Shown here piece after piece: positions 6,724 through 13,770 of a stretch of 15,688 nt of DNA (within the stretch, counting starts at the first letter, position 1; every line of letters begins with the position of its first letter). The stretch comes from Betaproteobacteria bacterium (GTDB taxonomy: Bacteria; Pseudomonadota; Gammaproteobacteria; Burkholderiales; Burkholderiaceae_C). Below the pieces are notes generated by a model. It was not told where the DNA came from, ran no database searches, and worked only from the letters and a program-made list of their open reading frames with translations. A program made the translations under genes and the position numbers. Location: positions 1 to 15,688 of the forward strand of contig VBDL01000042.1 in NCBI GenBank assembly GCA_005884255.1. Reading direction: 5' to 3'.

Positions 6724-7014
6724 ATGCCCCCGCCCCGTGGTAAAGGTCGGTTCTCGAAGGACCGCAAGCCCAAGCGCAATCAACAGTCGCTCCTCTTCCG
6801 CCGCAAGCGCTTCTGCCGCTTCACCGTCGCCGGCGTCAAAGAGATCGACTACAAGGACATGGACACGCTGCGCGACTTCATCGGCGAGAACGGCAATATC
6901 ACGCCGGCCCGCCTGACCGGCACGCGCGCCTTCTTCCAGCGCCAGCTGACCACCGCGATCAAGCGCGCGCGCTTCCTCGCGCTGCTGCCGTACAGCGACC
7001 AGCACAAGGTTTGA
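6724..7014 (+). CDS. rpsR: 30S ribosomal protein bS18
   Basis: The 96-residue product has the bS18 core FRRKRFCRFTVAGVKEIDYKD, and near the end TGTRAFFQRQL and IKRARFLALLPYSDQH. bS18 joins bS6 on the 30S platform. Its N-terminal stretch (MPPPRGKGRFSKDRKPKRN) is somewhat longer than the 75-residue E. coli protein, as is common in Burkholderiales. AGGAG at 6711-6715 lies eight bases before the ATG. It is third in the operon, between priB and rplI. Confidence 0.98.
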   Translation: MPPPRGKGRFSKDRKPKRNQQSLLFRRKRFCRFTVAGVKEIDYKDMDTLRDFIGENGNITPARLTGTRAFFQRQLTTAIKRARFLALLPYSDQHKV

Positions 7015-7027
7015 GGAGCGACACACC

Positions 7028-7480
7028 ATGCAAGTGATCCTGCTGGAAAAGGTCGCCAACCTCGGCAACCTCGGTGACATCGTCAAGGTCAAGGACGGCT
7101 TTGCGCGCAACTTCCTGATCCCCACGCGCCAAGCGCGTCGTGCCACGGAAGGGGCCATCAAGGAGTTCGAAGCCAAGCGCGCCGAACTCGAGAAGGCCGC
7201 CGCCGACAAGCTCACCGCCGCGCAAACGCTGGGCGAGCAGCTCAGCGGCAAGACGGTGCAAATCACGCAGAAGGCCGGCGTCGACGGCCGCCTGTTCGGC
7301 TCGGTGACGAACTTCGACATCGCCGAAGGCCTCGCCAAGCTGGGCTTCAGCGTGCAGAAGAGCCAGGTGCGCCTGCCCAACGGTCCGCTGAAGACCGTCG
7401 GCGAGCACGTGGTCAGCGTCGCGCCGCACGGCGACGTTGTCGTCGACGTCACTGTGGCCGTGGTCGGCGAGACGGACTGA
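7028..7480 (+). CDS. rplI: 50S ribosomal protein bL9
   Basis: The 150-residue protein starts MQVILLEKVANLGNLGDIVKVKDGFARN..., the classic bL9 N-domain. A long charged helix follows (about residues 40-75), then the C-domain with AGVDGRLFGSVT and GEHVVSVAPHGDVVVDVTV. bL9 binds domain V of 23S rRNA near the L1 stalk and extends from the 50S subunit. Length equals the E. coli protein (149-150). GAGGAG at 7013-7018 begins within the rpsR stop codon and lies nine bases before the ATG, so the two genes are tightly linked. The operon ends with the terminator at 7502. Confidence 0.98.
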   Translation: MQVILLEKVANLGNLGDIVKVKDGFARNFLIPTRQARRATEGAIKEFEAKRAELEKAAADKLTAAQTLGEQLSGKTVQITQKAGVDGRLFGSVTNFDIAEGLAKLGFSVQKSQVRLPNGPLKTVGEHVVSVAPHGDVVVDVTVAVVGETD

Positions 7481-7501
7481 CGACCCACCCCCTTAGCTTG
7501 A

Positions 7502-7530
7502 AAAGGCCGGCTTCGTGCCGGCCTTTGTCA
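7502..7530 (+). terminator. Intrinsic terminator of the rpsF-rplI operon
   Basis: AAAGGCCGGC at 7502-7511 and GCCGGCCTTT at 7517-7526 form a perfect ten-base-pair stem with a five-base loop containing TTCG, 21 bases after the rplI stop codon. The distal arm supplies three T's and a short T-containing tail follows, so termination is likely though the U-tract is weak. The A-rich proximal arm makes it potentially bidirectional. It separates the ribosomal operon from dnaB. Confidence 0.8.
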
Positions 7531-7553
7531 TTGGTGCACCGGCGATTCACACC

Positions 7554-7585
7554 TTGTCCACCGGATGTCCCCGCTGTTGTCCATC
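7554..7585 (+). promoter_or_regulatory. Two DnaA-box-like sites in the dnaB upstream region
   Basis: TTGTCCACC (7554-7562) and TTGTCCATC (7577-7585) lie between the rplI terminator and dnaB, with a third TGTCC at 7566-7570. The three TGTCC cores are spaced 11 and 12 bases apart, about one helical turn. The first is one base from TTGTCCACA, the DnaA box form preferred in high-GC actinobacteria, and two from the E. coli box TTATCCACA. Binding by DnaA is an inference; the remainder of 7527-7641 shows no convincing -35/-10 pair. Confidence 0.25.
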
Positions 7586-7641
7586 GCCAAACGAGCGTAA
7601 TGCGCATACGCTCCACGGTTTCGCCGGGGAGGATCGAATCG

Positions 7642-9054
7642 ATGTCCGCTGTCTTCCAACCCTCGCCCTTCAACGCAGCGCGTGACGATGAAGTCGCGCG
7701 GCTGCGCGTGCCGCCGCATTCGATCGAGGCCGAGCAAAGCGTGCTCGGTGGTTTGCTGCTGGACAACGGGGCGTGGGACCGTGCCGGCGACCTGCTGACC
7801 GACGGCGACTTCTACCGCTTCGAACACCGCACCATCTTCGCCGCCATCGGCACGTTGATCTCGGCCACCAAGCCGGCCGATGTGATCACCGTGTTCGAGC
7901 AGCTGCAAAGCGTCGGCAAGGCAGAGGAATGCGGCGGGCTGGCCTATCTCAACGCGCTGGCGCAAAGCGTGCCGAGCGCGGCCAATCTGCGCCGCTATGC
8001 CGAGATCGTTCGCGAGCGGGCGATCCTGCGCAAGCTGGTGGCGGCGAGCGATGAGATCGCCACCAATGCCTTCAATCCGCAAGGCCGCTCGGTGTCGCAG
8101 ATCCTCGACGAGGCCGAAGGCAAGATCTTCAAGATCGGCGAGGAGGGCTCGCGCACCAAGCAAGGCTTCCAGCCGATCAACCAGCTCGTCGTGCAGCTGA
8201 TCGACCGCGTCAACGAACTGGCGGAGAACGGCGCCGAGGATGTGACCGGCGTGCGCACCGGCTTCTACGATCTCGATCGCATGACCGCCGGCCTGCAGCC
8301 GGGTGACCTGCTCATCCTCGCCGCGCGCCCGTCGATGGGCAAGACCGCGTTCGCGCTGAACATCGCCGAGCACGTGTCGGTGCAGGAAGGCCTGCCGGTG
8401 GTCGTGTTCTCGATGGAAATGGGCGCGTCGCAGTTGGCGCTGCGCATGGTGGGCTCGCTCGGCCGCATCGATCAGTCGGGCCTGCGCACCGGCCGCCTGC
8501 GCGACGATGAATGGGGCCGCCTCACCGAAGCCGTGGACAAGCTCGGCAAGGCCAGCCTCTTCATCGACGAGACACCGGCGCTGACACCCGCGGAGCTGCG
8601 TGCGCGCTCGCGCCGCCAGGCGCGCCAGTGCGGCAAGCTCGGGCTGATCGTGATCGATTACCTGCAGCTGATGAGCGGCTCCGGCAAGGGCGAAGAGAAC
8701 CGCGCCACCGAGATCGGCGAGATCTCGCGCGGCCTGAAGGCGCTGGCCAAGGAGCTGCAGTGCCCGGTGATCGCGCTGTCGCAGCTCAACCGCTCGGTCG
8801 AAACGCGCACCGACAAGCGGCCGATGATGAGCGACCTGCGCGAGTCTGGCGCCATCGAGCAGGACGCCGACGTCATCATGTTCATCTACCGCGACGAGTA
8901 CTACAACAAGGACTCGAAGGAGCCGGGGGTGGCCGAGATCATCATCGGCAAGCAGCGTAACGGCCCGGTGGGCACGGTGAAGCTCACGTTCCTGAAGCCG
9001 CTGACCAAGTTCGACAACCTCGCGCCGGGCAGCGTGGGCAGTAGCGAATACTGA
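7642..9054 (+). CDS. dnaB: Replicative DNA helicase DnaB
   Basis: The 470-residue product matches E. coli DnaB in length (471). The N-terminal DnaG-interacting domain starts at about residue 22 with VPPHSIEAEQSVLGGLLLDN. A linker and the RecA-like C-terminal ATPase domain follow, with Walker A ARPSMGKT (Lys234) and Walker B LIVIDYLQLM. SQLNRSVE, DLRESGAIEQDADV and an arginine-finger region KQRNGPVG are also present. DnaB is the hexameric 5'-3' helicase at the replication fork. The ATG at 7642 is chosen over in-frame starts upstream (7498, and ATG at 7600) because GGGGAGGA at 7626-7633 sits eight bases before it and the family homology begins just after. No intein is present. It ends three bases from the convergent PmbA-like gene. 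Confidence 0.98.
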   Translation: MSAVFQPSPFNAARDDEVARLRVPPHSIEAEQSVLGGLLLDNGAWDRAGDLLTDGDFYRFEHRTIFAAIGTLISATKPADVITVFEQLQSVGKAEECGGLAYLNALAQSVPSAANLRRYAEIVRERAILRKLVAASDEIATNAFNPQGRSVSQILDEAEGKIFKIGEEGSRTKQGFQPINQLVVQLIDRVNELAENGAEDVTGVRTGFYDLDRMTAGLQPGDLLILAARPSMGKTAFALNIAEHVSVQEGLPVVVFSMEMGASQLALRMVGSLGRIDQSGLRTGRLRDDEWGRLTEAVDKLGKASLFIDETPALTPAELRARSRRQARQCGKLGLIVIDYLQLMSGSGKGEENRATEIGEISRGLKALAKELQCPVIALSQLNRSVETRTDKRPMMSDLRESGAIEQDADVIMFIYRDEYYNKDSKEPGVAEIIIGKQRNGPVGTVKLTFLKPLTKFDNLAPGSVGSSEY

Positions 9055-9057
9055 GCC

Positions 9058-10344
9058 TCACGAGAAGTTCAGCCCGCTCACGCGCAGCCACGGCAGCAGC
9101 CACAGCCCGCGATCGAGCCGCTCGCGGCTGACGGCCGTGACGTCACGCAGCATCTGCGCCACGTTGCCGGCAATCATCACCTCCGACAGCGCTGGCCCGA
9201 TCGCGCCGCCTTCGATGAGGAAGCTGTTCTTGATCAGGCCGGAGAAGTCGCCGTTGGCCGCCGGGTTGCCCATCGACAGCCGCCCCACCAGCGCGCCGCG
9301 GGACACCCCGGCGATCAGCCGATCACGTGGCGTGTCGCCGGCCGCGAGCTCCCATCCGCCCGCGGCCACCGGCACATGCGGCAGGCCGGTCTTGCGGCTG
9401 CCGTAGAGGCTGGGCGTCAACGTGACGAGGCGGCCCTCGCGCAACACCTGCACTGGCGGCGTGGCAAAGGCATCGGCAGAGATGGCGGCCACGCTCGGCG
9501 CATCGAAGCGGCTTTGCAGCGTGAGCAGCGGACTCGCGATGCGCTCGCCCACCTTGTCGCGGTACAGCGAGCTGCCGGCAATCAACTGCACGTCGCCGAT
9601 CTGCCCGTGCAGCCACTGCAGCAGATCGGCCACCGCATGCGGTGACAGCACCACGTCGCCGATGAACTTCGCGGCGATCGGCTGCGTCTCGATCTGGCGC
9701 TCGGTGTCGCGCATCATGGGCCCGATGCCGAAATGCTCGCTGGCCGGAGCCCCGCCCAGCGCGTGCGTGCTGCCGTCGGTGTAGTTGAACGAGCTCGAGC
9801 GCTTGCCGTCGCGCGCGGTGCCGAACACGCTCATCGCATGCCAGCCCAGGCTGTTGACGAGCCGGCTGCCGCCGCTCGTCAGCGTGAACGTGCGCACGCG
9901 CGTGTGCGACGCGAAGGCCTCGTCGAGCATCATTCTTGGCGTGTGCTCGGCGCGAAAGGCGAGCAGCTCGTCGACCTTGCCGGCCAGCAGCGCCTCGTCT
10001 GCGCTCTGCGGCCCTTGCACGATGTCGGCCCGCTGATCGGTGGACACCGCGTTCGCGTCGTCGCGCGGCGCCGACCGGGCCTCTGCGAACAGGAGCTCGA
10101 TGCGGCCGAGCACGGCGTCGTCCGCGAAGTCGCTGAGCTCGGTGCTCGCCTTGCGCCCGTCGACGATGCCCAGCAGCGCCAGCTTGTGCTGCTCGGTGCT
10201 GCGCATCAGGCTCGGCTCGTTGTGGTTGACGTTGAGCTCGGTGAGCGTGGTCGCGCTGGCGCTCACCTGCGCATGCTCGAAACCCTGGCGGCGCATCTGC
10301 GCAAGCGCGTGCTCGGCGGAGGTCTGGAGATCGATGTTGCTCAT
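9058..10344 (-). CDS. TldE/PmbA-like subunit of a TldD/PmbA-family metalloprotease
   Basis: A 428-residue protein of the TldD/PmbA family, recognised by its C-terminal half (RLSMGNPAANGDFSG, then KNSFLIEGGAIG, then EVMIAGNV). These match the E. coli PmbA/TldE pattern of a ...G-D-S-G-...-V-EGG...-I-ITIAGN end. It lacks an HExxxH motif, as expected for the non-catalytic TldE-type partner. In the E. coli pair the two subunits form a heterodimeric protease that cleaves unfolded peptides, such as the microcin B17 leader and the CcdA antitoxin. The ATG at 10344 is supported by GAGGA in the 10-base gap after the upstream TldD-like gene; a longer frame to 10536 overlaps that gene and has no homology. 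It is shorter and divergent from canonical PmbA (about 450), so it is probably a second, paralogous pair. Confidence 0.85.
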   Translation of the reverse strand: MSNIDLQTSAEHALAQMRRQGFEHAQVSASATTLTELNVNHNEPSLMRSTEQHKLALLGIVDGRKASTELSDFADDAVLGRIELLFAEARSAPRDDANAVSTDQRADIVQGPQSADEALLAGKVDELLAFRAEHTPRMMLDEAFASHTRVRTFTLTSGGSRLVNSLGWHAMSVFGTARDGKRSSSFNYTDGSTHALGGAPASEHFGIGPMMRDTERQIETQPIAAKFIGDVVLSPHAVADLLQWLHGQIGDVQLIAGSSLYRDKVGERIASPLLTLQSRFDAPSVAAISADAFATPPVQVLREGRLVTLTPSLYGSRKTGLPHVPVAAGGWELAAGDTPRDRLIAGVSRGALVGRLSMGNPAANGDFSGLIKNSFLIEGGAIGPALSEVMIAGNVAQMLRDVTAVSRERLDRGLWLLPWLRVSGLNFS

Positions 10345-10354
10345 GCGCTCGTCC

Positions 10355-11719
10355 TCATTGCCCGCCGATGTGCGCGCGTGCGCGCAGTGCCGGCCCGCCC
10401 ATCGAGACGACCATCGGCTGCTTCTTGCCGCAGTAGCCGCTGCAATTCCAGTGCAGGTCGTCCGACACCGCGTCGACGCTTTGCAGCACCTTGATGGCTG
10501 AGCCGGAGATCGTGGTATCGCGCACCGCGCGACCAAGTCTGCCGTTCTTGATTTCGTAGGCGAGCGACAGGCCGAACATGAACTCGGTGGTCGAGTCGGC
10601 CTGCCCGTTGCCGGTCTGCATCAGAAGGTAGCCGTCGTCGACGCCGGCGATCATCTCGTCGAGCTTGTTCGTGCCGGGCACGATCACCGTGTTGCGCATG
10701 CGCACGAGCGGCTCGTCATTCGGGCCATAGGCACGCGCGCTGCCGGTGGCGGCAATGCCCAGCCGCGCAGCCGTCTCGCGGCTGCTCATGAAGCCGGTGA
10801 GGATGCCGCGGTCGATGAGCAGGGCATCGCACGCGGGCGTGCCTTCGTCGTCGGCATAGACCGGGATCATCGCTTCCTCGCCCTGGAACGTGTGCGCCAC
10901 GTCGACCATCGTGACGAGGTCGCTGGCCACGCGCTGGCCGACGAGATCGCCCGTCACCGCGCCGCCGAGCACGAGGTCGGCCTCGCACGGATGGCCCATC
11001 GCCTCGTGCGCCAGCATGCCGGCCAGTTCGGGCGCCATCACGACGGTGTGCAGGCCGCCGCGCGCGGGCACCGCGTGGCGCTTGGCCTGCACGTGGCCGT
11101 GCAGGCGATCCAGGCGCGGCGCGAGCTCATCGATGGTCAGCGGCAGATCGGCCAGGCTGCCTTTGCGGCTGAGGTACTCGGTCAGCTCGACCGGCGTGCC
11201 ATCGTCGGCCTGCGCGACGAAGGTGATGTAGCACAGCGCGCGCTGGATGCTGTTGGTCACCGCGCTGCCGGTGCTCGTCTCGACAGTCTTCGTGTGGTGC
11301 TCGTCGCTCAGCACGAAGCGCGTGGAGCGCAGGCCCGGGTAGTGCTGGGCGCACCAGGCGTGCAGCGCGGCCAGGCGCTCCATCGTCTCCTGCTGCGTGA
11401 ACGCCGGGCGGCCACGAAACACATGCTCGCCGCGACAGCTGCCGCCGGGCAGCGTCAACGGCTGCTTGCTGCCGAAGCGCGACATCGCGGCGGCATTGCG
11501 TGATGCCTGCTCGACGATGCTGCTCAGGGCGCCTGCCTCGGGCGCCGAGGCGAAGCCCCAGTAGCCGTCGCGGTAGACCCGCGCGCTGACGCCGGCCTCG
11601 GCGTTGCGCGTGTTGACGGCGAGGTTGCCATCGATCATCAGCATGCGCGACTTGCGCAATTCGTGGCGGCGCGTTTCCGCATAAGCCGCGCCGGTGGGCG
11701 CGGCAAGTGTCTCGGCCAT
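10355..11719 (-). CDS. TldD-like catalytic subunit of a TldD/PmbA-family metalloprotease
   Basis: The 454-residue product carries the metal site of TldD: HEAMGH at residues 238-243 (two His ligands and the catalytic Glu), followed by PCEADLVLGG. A C-terminal Cys (Cys430, in SGYCGKKQP) lies at the place where E. coli TldD has its third ligand. All expected active-site residues are therefore present. It likely hydrolyses unstructured peptides inside its dimer with the TldE-like product of the next gene. The start at 11719 has GAGGAA five bases upstream. It is first in a two-gene operon whose second start follows ten bases after its stop. Canonical TldD is about 480 residues; sequence elements such as the N-terminus differ, suggesting a paralogue of unknown substrate. 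It is divergent from the radical SAM gene. Confidence 0.87.
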   Translation of the reverse strand: MAETLAAPTGAAYAETRRHELRKSRMLMIDGNLAVNTRNAEAGVSARVYRDGYWGFASAPEAGALSSIVEQASRNAAAMSRFGSKQPLTLPGGSCRGEHVFRGRPAFTQQETMERLAALHAWCAQHYPGLRSTRFVLSDEHHTKTVETSTGSAVTNSIQRALCYITFVAQADDGTPVELTEYLSRKGSLADLPLTIDELAPRLDRLHGHVQAKRHAVPARGGLHTVVMAPELAGMLAHEAMGHPCEADLVLGGAVTGDLVGQRVASDLVTMVDVAHTFQGEEAMIPVYADDEGTPACDALLIDRGILTGFMSSRETAARLGIAATGSARAYGPNDEPLVRMRNTVIVPGTNKLDEMIAGVDDGYLLMQTGNGQADSTTEFMFGLSLAYEIKNGRLGRAVRDTTISGSAIKVLQSVDAVSDDLHWNCSGYCGKKQPMVVSMGGPALRARAHIGGQ

Positions 11720-11780
11720 GGTGGTTCCTCTTGTGGAGTGCGCAGAGTCTACGGCGCGGCGCAGGCGCCGCCGCTTCCAT

Positions 11781-11809
11781 TTGTCATTCGGGCGATGACT
11801 GTATATATT
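11781..11809 (+). promoter_or_regulatory. Sigma70-type promoter for the PA0069-family radical SAM gene
   Basis: TTGTCA at 11781-11786 (5/6 to TTGACA) and TATATT at 11804-11809 (5/6 to TATAAT) are separated by exactly 17 bases, in an AT-rich island inside otherwise GC-rich DNA. Transcription would start near 11815-11817, only about 18 bases before the TTG start codon. The -10 overlaps CTGTATATAT (11799-11808), a good half of a LexA box (CTG-N10-CAG), but the second half reads AGG rather than CAG, so LexA control is doubtful. Confidence 0.65.
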
Positions 11810-11833
11810 TAAGGGGTATCAGCTTAGCTCCAG

Positions 11834-12922
11834 TTGAAGCAAAGTACTTTTTCGCCGCTCAAAGGGCGCGGCACCGTGTGGGCCATCGAGCACCGCTTCA
11901 GCCGCGAAAGCCACGAAAGCTTCGATGACGGCTGGGGCACGCTGGAGCAGGCCGCGCAAGAAGAAACGATGGCGCCGGGCACCACGCTGATCGAGGAGCG
12001 CGTGAAGTCCATCCTGTCGAGCAACGATTCGCCCGATATCGGCTTCGACCTGTCGATCAACCCCTACCGCGGCTGCGAGCATGGCTGCATCTACTGCTTC
12101 GCGCGGCCGACGCACAGCTACCTCAACCTGTCGCCGGGGATCGATTTCGAGACGCGCATCATCGCCAAGGTCAATGCCGCCGAGCGCCTGCGCGAGGCGC
12201 TGGCGAGCCCCGGGTACGAGCCCTCGATGCTCAATCTCGGCTCGGCGACCGATGCCTACCAGCCGGCCGAGCGGCGGCTGCGCATCACGCGTTCGGTGGT
12301 CGAGGTGCTGTCCGAGTGCCACCACGCGTTCTCGCTGGTCACCAAATCCTCCGGTGTCGAGCGCGATCTCGATCTGATCGCGCCAATGGCCGCGCGCGGG
12401 CTGGTCGCCGTCTATGTGTCGATCACCACGCTCGACGCTGAATTGGCGCGCGTCATGGAGCCGCGCGCCGCGGCACCGCATCGCCGGCTGCGCACCATCG
12501 AGACGCTGGCCAAGGCAGGCGTGCCGGTCGGTGTGAGCGTGTCGCCGCTGATCCCCTTCATCAACGAACCCGAGCTCGAGCGCGTGCTCGAGGCGGCGCG
12601 CGATGCCGGCGCGCGCAGCGCCTTCAGCATCGTGCTGCGCTTGCCGTGGGAAGTGAACCCGCTGTTCCAGCAGTGGCTGCAGCAGCACTTCCCGGACCGC
12701 GCCGCGCGCGTGATGGCGCGTGTGCGCGAGATGCGCGGCGGCAAGGACTACGACTCGAGCTTCGGCACGCGCATGATCGGCTCCGGCGTGTGGGCCGATC
12801 TGATCCGCCAGCGCCTGCGCAAGGCCTGCGAGCGCCTCGGTCTGAACCGCGAGCGCGTTCCACTCGATCTCACGCAGTTCAGGCCGCCACGGCGCAACAG
12901 CGCGCAGGCCGAGTTGTTCTAA
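11834..12922 (+). CDS. PA0069-family (Rv2578c/SplB-like) radical SAM protein
   Basis: A 362-residue radical SAM enzyme with the [4Fe-4S] motif CEHGCIYC (Cys81, Cys85, Cys88) in INPYRGCEHGCIYCFARPTH. Also seen are GSATDAYQPAER, VTKSSGVERDLDL and the C-terminal RGGKDYDSSFG. These identify the PA0069/Rv2578c family, which is related to spore photoproduct lyase-like proteins; the reaction is not known. Residues 8-13, PLKGRG, match the conserved N-terminus of the family. The start must therefore lie at or before 11850, and TTG at 11834 is the first usable codon after an in-frame TAG at 11825. No Shine-Dalgarno is well placed (AAGGGG is 17 bases upstream). An in-frame GTG at 11876 would delete the conserved motif. 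It is divergent from the TldD/TldE-like pair and its stop overlaps the convergent lysozyme gene by four bases. Confidence 0.88.
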   Translation: MKQSTFSPLKGRGTVWAIEHRFSRESHESFDDGWGTLEQAAQEETMAPGTTLIEERVKSILSSNDSPDIGFDLSINPYRGCEHGCIYCFARPTHSYLNLSPGIDFETRIIAKVNAAERLREALASPGYEPSMLNLGSATDAYQPAERRLRITRSVVEVLSECHHAFSLVTKSSGVERDLDLIAPMAARGLVAVYVSITTLDAELARVMEPRAAAPHRRLRTIETLAKAGVPVGVSVSPLIPFINEPELERVLEAARDAGARSAFSIVLRLPWEVNPLFQQWLQQHFPDRAARVMARVREMRGGKDYDSSFGTRMIGSGVWADLIRQRLRKACERLGLNRERVPLDLTQFRPPRRNSAQAELF

Positions 12923-13719
12923 CCATCCTCGTCGGTGAGCAGATCACCGATGCGCCAGGCTTGGCCGAAAGCCTCCAACCCGTGCGAGCCTCCGTTCACG
13001 AGGCGCCGTGCCGATGCGAGGTCGTTATCGAGCACCGCCTGCTTGATGCGCAGCTCGCGGTCCTGCAGGAACACCGCCAGCAGCTGCGCGGCGACCTGCG
13101 CGTCGTTGGCCCGCTCGGGCTCGTCGAGCAGCGGCAGCTGCAGGCGCTGGCCATAGGTCGCGTAGTTGGCTCGGCCGGTGAGTTGCACGAAGCCGCGTCC
13201 CCTGTAGCGCTCGCCGTCGGGCGCACCCTGGTTGCCCAGATCCTTGCGGTGGTCGTAGAGATCGAAGGGCTCACCGCGCGGCGAGGTGTTGAGGCGCGAG
13301 CGGCCTTCATCGATCGGCGCGAAGCCGGCCGTCTCGGCGCGGATCGTGCACAGGGCCATCAGCAGCATCGTGCGGTCGATCAGGTGCGCCTGCCTCATCG
13401 CCTCCATCACCACCGGCAGATGCGTTCGGATGTGACCGAGCGGCGCATCGGGAAACATCTGCGCGACCACCTGTGTGCTGAAGCGCTCGCGCGCATCGGC
13501 CAGCGCATCGCTCTTCACGAGGCCCAGCGCCTTGAGCGTGCGTGGCCCGGCGATGCCGTCGGCGAGCAGACCTTCGCTGTGCTGGAAGGCAATCACCGCC
13601 GCCTCGGTGCCGGCGCCGAAATCGCCGTCGAGCAGGCCAGGGTCGAATCCCGCGGCCTTCAAGGCCGCTTGCAGCTTGCGCACCGCGGGGCCGGTAGTGC
13701 CGATTTCGAGCATGGCCAT
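12919..13719 (-). CDS. Endolysin-like protein: peptidoglycan-binding domain plus GH19 lysozyme/chitinase domain
   Basis: The 266-residue protein has two parts. An N-terminal PG_binding_1 domain covers about residues 5-66 (GPAVRKLQAALKAAG, then GDFGAGTEAAVIAFQ). A GH19-type catalytic domain covers about 75-262, with IRAETAGF (candidate catalytic Glu129), DEGRSRLNT (Glu138), PFDLYDHR, RYRGRGFVQLTGRANY and RRLVNGGSHGLEAF. Such proteins cut the glycan strands of peptidoglycan (or chitin). There is no signal peptide or membrane segment, as in many phage endolysins, yet no holin, spanin or other phage gene is nearby. The ATG at 13719 has AAGGAGA six bases upstream. It may be a domesticated prophage endolysin or a toxin exported by another route. 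It follows the cation transporter gene by 51 bases and has its own likely promoter. Confidence 0.88.
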   Translation of the reverse strand: MAMLEIGTTGPAVRKLQAALKAAGFDPGLLDGDFGAGTEAAVIAFQHSEGLLADGIAGPRTLKALGLVKSDALADARERFSTQVVAQMFPDAPLGHIRTHLPVVMEAMRQAHLIDRTMLLMALCTIRAETAGFAPIDEGRSRLNTSPRGEPFDLYDHRKDLGNQGAPDGERYRGRGFVQLTGRANYATYGQRLQLPLLDEPERANDAQVAAQLLAVFLQDRELRIKQAVLDNDLASARRLVNGGSHGLEAFGQAWRIGDLLTDEDG

Positions 13720-13740
13720 GCTGTGTCTCCTTGCCGTCGC

Positions 13741-13749
13741 GTTATAGCA
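13741..13749 (-). promoter_or_regulatory. Extended -10 promoter for the GH19 gene
   Basis: On the minus strand, TGCTATAAC (13749 to 13741) gives TGn plus a 5/6 match to TATAAT. It lies in the 51-base gap between the cation transporter stop and the lysozyme start. A TTGACT is present farther upstream but the spacer is 22 bases, too long for a normal -35. Transcription would begin just ahead of the AAGGAGA ribosome-binding site. Confidence 0.45.
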
Positions 13750-13770
13750 GGCGGCTTGGGCAGAGGCGAG

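Noticed and set aside
10344..10536. Extension of the PmbA-like protein by 64 residues upstream.
   Set aside because: The extra sequence overlaps the TldD-like gene in another frame, is Arg/Ser/Cys-rich, and the internal ATG has a well-placed GAGGA.
11756..11771. GCGGCG/CGCCGC inverted repeat with a four-base loop upstream of the TldD-like gene.
   Set aside because: Six-pair G/C stem with no T-run and no clear relation to start or promoter; expected by chance in such GC-rich DNA.
11799..11814. LexA (SOS) box at CTGTATATAT in front of the radical SAM gene.
   Set aside because: Only the left half matches; the position for CAG reads AGG. Kept only as a remark on the promoter, not as a feature.
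11707..11928. A 73-codon plus-strand frame in the TldD/radical SAM divergent region, considered as a precursor peptide for the protease pair.
   Set aside because: It has a non-ATG start inside the tldD-like gene, no ribosome-binding site, and runs into the radical SAM gene out of frame. Its sequence lacks a leader/core layout.
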